From the NCBI GenBank assembly GCA_047967505.1, contig CM106541.1: a DNA stretch of 64,000 nucleotides; one strand, 5' to 3'. The position numbers and the translations under genes were made by a program. The stretch comes from Dipteris shenzhenensis (lineage: Eukaryota; Polypodiophyta; Polypodiopsida; Gleicheniales). Shown piece by piece: positions 47,001 through 59,000 of the stretch (positions are counted from its first letter, which is position 1; each line of letters starts with the position of its first letter). The notes under the pieces are model-generated. The model had not been told where the DNA came from. It saw only the letters and a list, made by a program, of their open reading frames with translations, and did not search any database.

Positions 47001-50000
47001 TACTGTTGCACCAACGTATGGAAAACACCAACTCCTTCATTGAATTAGAGTCAAAATTTTAATCTACGAACGGCATAGGACCCTATATATTGGAGAACAA
47101 ACCTTCACTTTCTTGTAGCATAGCATAGCTAGTACAACGTGTAGATTAATGCCCAATCACCAACTGAGAATACCAAACATGTAGTGTGGAAGATATGCCA
47201 CAGTAAAACACTCATTGTATCTCACTTTTAGACACATGCACACACAAGACGATAGAAAACACTTACACATCTGTGAGAGAGAATGCTCAGATGTACAGCC
47301 CAATAGATCTCATAAATATATAGAAACCCGTACAAAAAGGAGCTCCAAAAGTGTACCAACAGCTGCAGCAAACTCTGCTGGGATAAGGCACCACCACGAG
47401 CCTCATATGCTGCACGGATCTAGCGCCTGACACAGCAGTTTCATGATTAAATAATATTCCATTTTGATCAGTGTCACTTCTGTTGTTGCCTTTAAACAAG
47501 AACTTCATAGGTACATAACTCCGAACTGCCACATGCCTCCTGTCAAGTCAGTAGCTGCTCATGGAAGCCCTGTTGCTCACTGTGCACATGAGACTCTCCA
47601 CTGCTCTTCACCCTGATGGTGATTTGCACATAGAAGAGTGTTGGAAAGGTCACCTCCCTTTCAGAGCTGCTCATGCCTCGGTGGACACATCATGGGAGAT
47701 TCTAGCTAGCATTGCAACTTGGCATATTTGGAGGGCCAGAAGTACGGAGGCGATGGAGGGTTCCCACCTTCACCCCTCCCAGTCTATGGCCAGTATATGG
47801 ACTGATACTATACACACAATGGTGGCCATCTAGGAGAGCATGCAGGGATCTTCCAGAGCAACTACTGCCAGGAGAGAGACTTTTTTCAGGGTTCGGAGAG
47901 GATCTCCTTTCTTCTCTGAGTCTCCTTCAGGGTTGAGGTGGCACTTTCAGCCTCCACCTTGGATTTTTGTTAGCTCATTTTGAGCTGGTTTGTTTTTTTC
48001 TCATGCATGGCATGATGTAGCTCCGCTCTCGCGGTTTTCATTCATACTTAATGAAGTAATCTTTTTAGAAGAAAAAAAAGAAAGGTCACCTCCCCATCTG
48101 TAAGCCCCCAAATGAGGAGAGCATGGGGGAGGGAAACCTAGGGAAGCATATGCCCAAAAAAGAGAGAGGCTGTGAGCTCACGGATGGCATCAGCAGAATA
48201 GGTTTCTCCAATGTTTGAACACTTCATCACCCCAAACCAACTTGGATATTCCAACTCCATCTTGTCGATTTTCTACTCCATTATTGTCACCTTACGCTTG
48301 AGCTCTTGTACCTCAAGCTGTAGTTGACAAATCTATTCCTCCTGCGTTTTGTCAGTATAAGCCCTTGAGTCTCGTTGGAGTTCCATGAACCGCCTAGCAT
48401 ACATATTTGGAAAAGAAGCAGGAGTGTTTGGGGCTGGCAGCTCTTTTGCATAGATCCTTGTTTTCTTGTTGATGTTGTCCTCTAGGAACCATGTTGTTTC
48501 TCTTCTCCTTGGACCCTCAATTGGCCTAACCCTTGGATCAGGTGGGGAGATCCTCCTAGTCGAAAGCTTTACTCTAGAAAGGAGGCCCTTAACATATTGC
48601 ACTATTTCATTCGTTACTTCTCCCCTTGTAATTGTCTATGTCTTGCTTCCAAGAATAGTCCTAGGGTGAGAATCTAAGAGACAAATGCAAGACAGAGGCA
48701 ACGATGAAGATCGGCTCGAGAGGACACTATGTCAGTCACAAAACGACGTGCCCTCCACAGCACCGAGATCCCCTTTTATTAATGTTAAAGGGATCCCTGT
48801 GATTACATAAGTGGTTGCGCCATCTCGCCTGCAACCCATGCTACCCATGTATCTACCTCCACATTGTCACCCACGTGTCACTTGCCACGTGTCAACCGTT
48901 TCATGTCTACTCCCTTAGAAGCCACAAGTGTGCCTACATTGAAAGGCTTAATGCGAGCAATATGGTTAGTCATTTTATTCTTATGCACAGGCCACAATGG
49001 GTCAACGCATAAGTAGTGTGGCGAATGGACCAATAACTTGATACGGACCAAACCCAATGAGGTAGGAACTTTTCAGCGGCAATGTAGCATCACCAGATCA
49101 CCAACTTGATAAGAGATAAAAACATGGCCGCAGTTATAGTACTTTCTTTGCCGGTCTTGTGCTTTGCGCAGATAAGCTGCTGCGTTTTGTCGAATGAATT
49201 GAAGAGCATTCTAGAGAAAGTGGGACCAATTAACAACGTCCTGGTTCTTGACATCCTTTAGTTGAATCAGGCCCGTTCCAGCTAGAAAACGTGGGGCCCG
49301 ACCAAACAAAGACTCCAACGGGCAAGGCATTGTTATAAGTGGCAAGGGCGTAAACATCGCAATTCTTATGTTAGGGATCAACGTACATTGCGAGCATGAC
49401 CTTAATCCCACTCCGTGAGGCACTTGAATTCGGGGTGGAGAGGGCTGGTGAAGTGTTTCTTAATATTTAGCTTATCCACCACAATCTTCATAACTTTGAA
49501 CTTGAAGTTTCAACCCTGGTCAGAGTGGTCAAGCGTTGATTGATCTGGGCACGGACCCAGACATCACAGACGATGGAAGAGGCAGCGACTTGATCGAAAA
49601 ATAGTGGGGCGAAAGCCAAGGTATGGGACAGCGCCTGGCAATAGAAGAGTACAATTGGCAAAATCTAATACAGCTTGGTTGGCTTGTAACCAGTCCCAGC
49701 CGAGAGTTGAGGGAAATATTTGATGGGACAACACGATGGTCAGGACTAAAAACTAATGAGAGCCGAACATGATTGGTACATTATAGGCATACGCACAATA
49801 GATAGATCAAGCACATGAGAGGTTTCCGATTGAAATAAGTCGAGGCTGGAGTTACCAGAATCAGGGGCACATGCAGCTAAAGTCTGTCAGAAGCTTGCTG
49901 GACCCTGTCGGAGTTAGGTGCACATGTAGTCCGATTGCCTGGTTCTCCATCAACCCCTCTTGCCGGACTTTACTTGATTGTGTTTTCCATTTGCATCAAT

Positions 50001-53000
50001 CAGGCATCCGATTGCCTTTTTTGCCTAAACCTTACCAAAAGGCCTCCATGTGCCCAAGGTGAGAGAGAGGCCTGAGCGTCATCAAAAAGGACGTCGAAGA
50101 GCGGAATAGCATAGCAATGCAAGGGAGATTTTTTGACAAAACGACTGTGAACGGTAAGGGGACTGCCAAAATCAACTAGAACCAAAATGGAAGACTGTTG
50201 GAATTAAGCGGCAACTACAAAGACAATAGTGAGCAGGAGAGATTGGGACAGTACTGAGGACGTCAACTCCCTCGACATCTCCAATTGATCTTGTCCAGAC
50301 AACAAAGAGAGGGAGAAATTGGACGAAACCTAGGAGTTGCGCATAGCGATTGGACCTTGCGTTGCCAAAATTTTCCGGCAATGACACTTAACATGCCCAT
50401 ACTTGTTGCAGTAAAACCAACGAGGTTGGCCTTGTGGATCTCGATTAACTATGCGAAACCGGACCTTGCGTTGCCAAAAATTGCCGACAATAACGCCAAC
50501 GTGCCCATACTTGTAGTAAAAACAGTGAGCTAGACCCTATGGATCTCAATCCGACAAACCGGATTTATCATTGAGAATGGCCTCCGTGACGAAGAATATT
50601 AAGCGTTGTGGACGTTGTCTATATCCATGGGGGTAGGCCTAATGAGGGAGTGGGCGAAATTGGGGAGAGAGTCGGTACTCAAGACGAGAACTTGGAGGAG
50701 GAAAAATCTATCCTCTATGCAATCAAAGGTGCCTCATGCAAGGTCTTGGGACCTTGGTCCTGAGTTCTTTGCGAAATGTTGACTTTAGACGCGACCATAA
50801 GAAGAATAGTTTCAAGTCCTCCAGCATGTCGATGTCAAGCCTCATCAACAAGTGAGTCAACTTGACGCTGAACTATGAGACGGTTTCATGTGGCGACTGA
50901 CATAATTCTTGTAACTAGAACAGAGCATCCTTCACAGTATCCATATTGCCGAATGTTGAATAGACAACCAACCGGCGATGAGGCCAAGAGGCTTTGACAT
51001 GAGCATCGAGCTGCATGATACCAAGCCGCAATAGTGAGCACGTTAAATGATAGCTTAATTTCCTCCACGCACTGTTGATCGGACCAATGGTGATACTCAC
51101 AAAGATTGTCAAAGTGGTCCAACCACATATAGATATCCTCCTCGAGGGTGCCAATGAAGGCCTTCGGACAGACTTTCCAATCATGCCGAGGCGTTGGACA
51201 TAGACCGTGAAGAGATGGATGCCATGTTCAGATTGCATTGAACGAGTTCGGACGATAGGATCACCAACAACTCCAGGGTAAGGTGAAATTTGGGAGACGT
51301 GATTGACATGGGGGACCTGAGTCGCGTCATGCTCCATCCGATCCATGGCGTCTCCACCAAAACATAACAAGCGAGAATCTAAGAGACAAACACGAGACGA
51401 GGCAACAATGAAGGTTTGCTCGAGACGACACTACGTTAGTCACAAAACGACATGCCCTCCAAAGCACCGAGATCCCTTTTTATTGTTGTTAAACGAATCC
51501 CTGTGATTACATCAATGGTTGCGCCACATCATGTGCAACCATGCTAGCCATGTGTATATCTCCACGTGGTCACCCACGTATCACTTGCCACATGTCGACC
51601 TTGTCACAATATACTCCTTAAAAAGACCAACATTTGCTAACTATTTCACCCTCCCAAGACATTGGGCATGAGAATGTAGGAGGAAGTACTGACATCTAAT
51701 TTATCTCATTCCTTTAGTGGTATTTTTTATACTCCTATCCCTAAATTTTTTAGTTTCTTCCATAAACAGCTCTTAATGCAAATTATTTATAGTATTACTC
51801 GAAGAATATTAAACATGTCAAAGGGGGCAATCTATTGAAGGATAGGGAGAGAGCGACAAACTTCGTTGGGGATAAATCACTTTAGCAAAACTAGTGGCTT
51901 TGTTGCTCAAAGTATTACATAGGCACCATTTATTCCATTTCACTCAAGTATGATATGAGATGGCATATATCCCACACGTTTCAACTCTTCCTCAACATTT
52001 CTTGAGATCATGAATTCCCTCTATGGGCACTCCCACCCTAATGTAGCTTTTTCAATTCTCACTATTTCGGTTCTCTTTCATGTTGGATTGGTAACTTTAT
52101 CCTTTCCACATTATGTCCTTCACATGATGCACTTTAAATGGGCTTAGTACTTGCTTTTTTTAGCATGAACTCTTTTTTTGGGAAATAGACCTTGCATTGT
52201 TATTATAATCATGCAAATGTGATTAATGTCAAGTTTGGAAAGTACATCTAGAAAGAAGCCTGGAATAGAGAATAAAGGATTCAAGGTGGGCATTGGGCTC
52301 AAAAGAAACATAGAAATAAACCATGGAAGGCAAAGCATTTGTAATAGTTATGACTTGTAAGACTCCAAGGACTCATGAAGTTGAGTTACAAAAGTAGAAA
52401 AAATGCGCCTTGCAAAGGCGGCCAAACATTGACAGCTCATATAGGAGCAAAAGATGTTAAATTTTAGAAGAAGGGAAGGCACGAGTAGAGAGAGAAATCT
52501 CACATAGATACAAGAATATATAAGCTAGGCATATATGTAGTCATTATTGCACAAATGAAGCCTAAAATTCTGCATGAGAGGAAAGAAAGGGACAGACGGG
52601 GGAGAGAGACGGTAGCAAGATGAGTGTGAATGCAAATGAGAATCAACTCAGTTACAGAAAGAAAGAAGAAAGGGGCCATAGCTGCTGTAAAGAGTTGGGG
52701 GGAAGGGGAAATCTTCTCCCTTTGGAAAAATATGCCCATGGAATCTTATGCCTAAGATGTTGAAAAGGTTTCAATACTGTTGATGATTGATTAATTATTA
52801 TTTTACGATTTTAAATGTCTAGAATACCCTACACAACATTAGAACAGACACACTCCACCCCGGTTCACACACCACCCATCTACAATCTTTTAGTTCAGGG
52901 TAGGCTATCATGCATTCTTTATAATTGGTGTCATGAACTTAGTCAGATCTGTGGACAGTCCACAAAGTAGTGACCAGCGTTATGATTGATTACCAAGGTT

Positions 53001-56000
53001 ATTTGCTCTACTATATCTATATATATGGTTTTTTTCCAAAATCTCTTCATTTGAGTCAAACTCTTCACTCTTTTGTGTTACTTCTTTGGGTTTCGACAGG
53101 GAGGTAAGGACTCCAATTTTGGAGCACATACTGCACAAACTGGGTGTTGAAAATTTCAACAGAGATGATATACGAAAGGCTCCTGCAGAAACTATAGAAG
53201 GAAAGATAGCAGATTGGCCTAAGCATATGGAAATAGCTGTAAGTGCATTAATATTGACTCCTAACGTCGAATGGTTCACAGACACATTTTCTGGACACCT
53301 TCCAAAACCAATACCACATAGATGGGCTAATTGTGATAATGGAAGTTCAGGTCCAATTGTTGTTTGCAGGTGAACGGACATTGTGTGACCAGATTTTCTA
53401 TCAACTTGACCCATGTCAGATTTGTTGCTTTGTTGACGCCATTGAGAGTATCATGAGCACACTCCTGGACTTTGGAGAGGAGGTTATCAAAAGCAAAAAA
53501 TATCCAGAGAAACTTTTTCCAGTTCTCAACATGTATCGTACCATGCATAATCTTCTACCTGAGGTAAAGGCTTCGCTCACAAACACTCTTTAGTCCATTT
53601 GGCTTATATCTTGCAATATTAATTAAGATAAGAGAGAGGATCTTTGACAATAGATATTCCCTTGAAGACATTAACTCTTTGAAACCTCTTTGCCTATTGA
53701 GAATGTTCTTTCTATATCACTGTGGTAACTAATTTTGATTGTGTCAAGTTAAGTAGAGTATGGGTGTCTGCACTTGTAATGCAGAGAAAAATATGCTTAG
53801 TTAGTAGGATCAGCATCAGGGGAACATTTAGTAGAGAGGGCAAAAAAGAAGGATGTGTGGAGGACTATAAAAGCATCAACCCTCTTCCTATTATACTCAC
53901 ATATTGATTTAACACCTTATTCTGCTTCCTTCCTTCAGCCTCAGTACATATTGATTTGACACCTTATTCTCCACATTCCCCTCTTCTTCACACTCCCAGC
54001 CTTCCCTGCCCTGACTCTTTTCCTTCCTTTTTCCCTTCTACTTCTGCTCTTCTACATTGGTATCAGAGTTTACATTCCTGGCACCTTTTCTCCTATCTTC
54101 AGCTCCCCCTTCTTTCTTCTATTCCAATCCTTCAGCCAGTGTGATAACACACTGCACTTCAAATGAACACTTCAGAGAGCATTGTCAAATCCGCAGATCA
54201 GCGGTTCCCTTCGTCAATTTTTTGCTTTCCATACAGCCATCATGCCTCATCTTCCTACAGCCATCCATACAACCGTCTACTTGCTTTCATCTGCCATCCA
54301 CTGTACAACTGCTCTTAATCCCATCAGGCAGACTTTGCCATCTGTAGTTCATCTATCATTCATGACTTTTATTGGCAACCAACATCAATCTCCTCGCAGA
54401 TCCCCTTAGATGTAGCATCTTTTTAAGCTGCCCACTTGAGTGCAATCTTCTTTCTTGACTAGATTTTAATGTTCAATTATCTTTTGTATGTAGATAGCAT
54501 ACCTTTATACTTTAATCTAAATCTATTAGTGCTTTCACACCTCGATTGTACTTGTGGGGGACATTCATGTCTGTCAGTTAGGGACTCATCTTGCAAGTAC
54601 CTATGCACACATTTGCACCCTTTTTGTAATGATAATGTACCATGGCACCACAATGTGCACTATGGTTGGATTAACATTTGCTCTCAACACAAGCAAGCAC
54701 CTGCCACAGTGGGAGCACCTACTAACAGCACTCTCGTGCCTTCTAATCCTATGTCCCCAGTTTCAGCAGATGCACAGGTCCAATTTTGGAGGCACTATCC
54801 TCGTTGCTTCAAAGCACTCTTTTCTAAGATGGGACAGCAACTTGCACAGCAGATTAACCGGCAAATGAACTTCACAAGTGAGCAAACAGGGGAGCATACC
54901 TTCTAGTAGATTGGTTAACAAGTAAACCTAGTTCTGGCCACCGCACTTCAAAGAGACAGGCAATAAACCTATGTCCCTAGGGCCAGCATGGGAATCACTT
55001 AGAGTGCTACGATGCATTTTCTCTGCCACGAGGTGGTTATATGTTAGATGCTAGACACCCTTCCAGTTTTCAGCACTCCATGTTTTTTTAGATGGAGGAG
55101 TTTGTACCCCTGTATGGTGATAACTTCGGAATTGCTGATGCATTCTCTATAGCGCTAGGCGGTTTCATGGCAAATGCAAGGCGTCCATATAGTTTGAAGC
55201 TTTGGATAACTGTTTTTTTTCTTTACCGTTAATAATCTGTGCCTAGTGAGGAGATGGGTTCACGCCACAACTCGTACCAGTGGGAGAGGGCTTACTCATC
55301 CTCCCAACCTTTTGTCTTGCAATTTCAACGATATGATGCCTGCAGAACCATGCTGCTAGGGACTCCAGCTAGAGACTCATAGCCCCATCTCACAACATGT
55401 GAGCACCCACAGTTTGCCTCAGCCCATGCACGAGATGGGAGGAACAGCAGAGTGGCATAGTTGGCCAACTAGACTATGATGTCATGCTATCAGATAATTT
55501 GCAGTCATATTGTGTTATATTTGAGGACATTAGAGACAAGATGGCATTTCATCATTATGTGAGCCTCAAGAGGGATGATGCCCACGTTCAAGGGTAAGCT
55601 CACTTGCCTAGTTCAAAGGGGGCTCTCCGACCCCTAATGAGCTTGAGGATTAGATCACAAAGCTGGAAGATTATTTCTGCTTCTATGCCACAGATGAAGA
55701 GTCAATCATCTTAGTGTTACTACATGCAAGATTCTCCAAATAGACCTACCACATGGGACTAAAATAAGGACTTCATGGTCACCACTTTTGTTTCTCTGCC
55801 CATCTTGGAGCAACAGATTGGCTTATTCCTATGCTTTATCCCATACTGGAACAGTCCAAAAGTATATACACCAACTCTTGAGACTTTCCCTCTTGGTGCA
55901 TGGCATCTCGAAGACGAGGAGACTGATGCCATTCATTCAAGCACCCTTCCTCTACATTTGATGTGAATGGCCACAAGCCATTAAACATTGAGCAAGCTGC

Positions 56001-59000
56001 TAAGCTTGCTAAGGTTTTTAAGCCAAAGCATGCAAGCCCATATGTGACACGACCCCAGCACTCTTGAGAACCCGGACTTGCAAGCAAGCGCAAGAAAACT
56101 ATCATAGAACAACGATGATGGATGCACGCATGCTCACCACCCAACCATGACAACCAGGAATAGAATGTCCCCTCCGAGCCACACGCTGAGCTGCTGGCAT
56201 ATCTCCCAACTAGATCCCTACCAGCCTGGCGTCCCATACCACCAGGTGGCGCCCTCAAGGACCTTGGATCTACTGCTGGGTCTTTAGCAACACTAGAAAT
56301 TAGGTGCGCGTCCGCAACACGATCCAGGATCCAAACCAGCAAAGACTTGGGTAGCCCCTTTGGCTTTAGGTCCTTGTTCCGAAGGCAGCTTTGGTACTGG
56401 AGAAGGTGTAGGATTCCGACGCTTCGGACAATCCACCTTTGTGTGGCCACTCTCCTCACAAATGGAACAACGGCCTTCCTTCTTCAGCTTTAAGGTGCAT
56501 AGGAAACCAGTGTGAGTCAAATTCGGTTTCTTCTTGGAGGTGTTATCCGAAGACCTCCCCTCCCCGATGCCAGTAGAAGGTTGGAAGAACTTCCGCTTGT
56601 TCTTCCCGCTGGTATCTGAGGTGGATGCATCCTTTGTCGTGGCCATGGTGTCATCATAGATACATGCACTATTCATGGCCTCTTGCAAAGAAGTGCACTT
56701 GTTGTTCTTGACCTGCAATTTATAAGAATCAGGTAACGCGGATATCCACAAAGAATCCCAATAATGTAAGGATCCATCTTTATGGCTCAATTTTGCAAAT
56801 CCCTGAATTTTTGGAGATAGACTTCAATGGTGAGATTCTACTTAGACATATCTAGGGCTTTGAATTTCCCTACAATATCATAATCCTCCTCTTTCTTCAA
56901 GAATTCTTTCCTAAAGACTTCTTCAAATTCGATCTAGTAGGTGGGTTTCGGCGGAAGTTCCTTCCACCAAAGTAATGCTTTTCTGGATAAACACCCCATT
57001 GCAAGTTGAATTTTCTTTATCATCAGAATAAGGATGGAGCTGGAAGTGCACCTGCCACTTGTGCAACAAAGTGTCTACAACTTCCTTGGTCTTGGATTTC
57101 TGATCTCCAGGATATGGATCTGAAGGACCCAACACTGAAGCTAAAGCATCCACGTGAGTGAGTGCTTGAACTATGCTGGTCAAAAGAGTAACAAAAGTGA
57201 ATCACTTGAAGTTGCTGGGTCAACTCAGGATGATTCAAAGTAACCAATTGAACCTCGCAACTAACAGTGGTCATGAAATCGCTGAAAGCATGCTTTGTAA
57301 TCATATCATCATAGAGGCCTTGGTCATTCCCTCCTTGAAATCCACGACATGCTCCCCCTCGGGAACCTTAGGATCATTCGCATCAGCCATGAGAGAGTCG
57401 TGACAGGAAAAAAGAAGGGGCCGAGGGTGTAAAAGGCTGAAATCGAGGTGAGATATCAGCCTAGGGGAGAAAAGACAGCAGGTGGTTGAGTTGGTAGATA
57501 ATTGGTGGACTAGGAGCTGCCAAAGGGAAGAGGAAAGAGACGACTCAGGGGCGAACTGAATATGGAACTGCTAGGAATTCAGTCTGGCTGATGGAAGTCG
57601 ATGAAGAGATGCTGGCCACAAGGCTATGCTGCGCCTACACTGGGAGAAAGTATGAGGCTGGAGAAGGGCAGGCTGAGAGTTTTAGGCTCTGGTAAATTCA
57701 TGCTTTTGGAAAGCGGGGCTTTCCAGAAGCTACCCTGATTAAGCCACCCTCCCCAAATTTAGAGTGCTTTTGCTTTAAGGGTAGAATGGCATGCCAAAAT
57801 CTCATCCAGCCAAGTCCTGGACATGGACAGCTTCCAACGCTCCGCTCCTCCTCCCTTTCCTTGCAGCGCCTCCTCTAAATCCATCAGCCAGGAAATTCGC
57901 TGCAACCCCCATCCTGTCCTAGGGATTCGCAACAGCCCTCTTACCTTAATCGTGCTTCCAATCTTCAACAAACTGTACTGTCAGCCAACTCAAATCTAGA
58001 ACCCTAACAAATGCCAGTCTTACTCTCCCAGATTCCTGACGAATAGGCTTCTACCTCAGCAAGTCTTACTCTCCCAGATTCCTGACGAGCAGGCTTCTAC
58101 TTCTGCGATTTATACATGCACCATCTTCGTGAATCCTCTCCATCCCAATCCTAACAAATTCATAGCCCTAACTGGCGAATTCACAAGCTCTTGCAAGGTA
58201 CCACAGCAAATATTGAATTTGAATCATACCTGGAGAAAAATTCGTCCACATCTTCTCTCTACAGAGATTCGTACCTCAAGAGTTGGCTCTGATACCAACT
58301 AACACAACCCCAGCACTCCTGAGAACCCAGACCTGCAAGCAAGCACAAGAAAACAATCATAGAACAACGATGATGGATGCAAGCATGCTCACCACCTACC
58401 CATGACAACCAGGACTAGGATGTCCCTCCGAGCCACACGCTGAGCTGCTGGCACTCTGGCACATCTCCCAACTAGATCCCTACCAGCCTGACATCCCATA
58501 CACCAAGTGGCGCCTTCCAGGGCCCTGGATCGACTGCTGGGTCTTGGGCTACGCTAGAAAGCAGGTGTGCATCCACAACACGATCTAGGATCCAGACCAG
58601 CAAGGAAGAGCCAAGGTTGCTCTGACTTGCATGACTGAAAACTGAACCCTTGGGCTCCTCATATAGGCTCAAGCCCAGCGCTGCTAAAAATAGTGGAAAC
58701 CCTAATTCGAATCCTAATCCATCCATGCCTATGCAACTCAACCCGAGAACTGCCTGCCTAGCCCCAAGCCTCCCCAAGCTTCCTGGGTGCCTAAAGCACA
58801 CGTCAGATACAGTCCATGCACATGACAATATGGTAATGCATTGGCAGTTGATAAGAAGTCCAAAATGTTGGAATGGCATGACACGATGGTTGCAACAGCT
58901 TCATTTCTCACGTATCTGTTCCCAGATTGGTATCTGTTAATAGAACACCCTTTCTGAAACGCCAGATGCAAAATCCCAAGTCCAGTCCAATGCTGTATCA

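Larger units (their letters stand above)
48667..51606 (-). mobile_element. Decayed Ty3/gypsy element in EXO70 intron 4
   Basis: Flanked by two diverged direct repeats (48667-48903 and 51372-51606, each about 236 bp). The interior is minus strand. Gag is at about 50900-51370 (M-W-L-D-H-F-D-N-L-C-E-Y). Zinc-knuckle remnants near 50395-50430 and 50505-50530 read Y-C-N-K-Y-G-H-V-K-C and C-F-Y-Y-K-Y-G-H-V. An integrase-tail-like segment at about 49050-49200 has R-K-Y-Y-N and Y-Q-V-G-D-L-V-M-L-P-L-K. Only about 2.5 kb lies between the LTRs, so most of pol is deleted, and stops are frequent. No clear target duplication. Confidence 0.75.
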
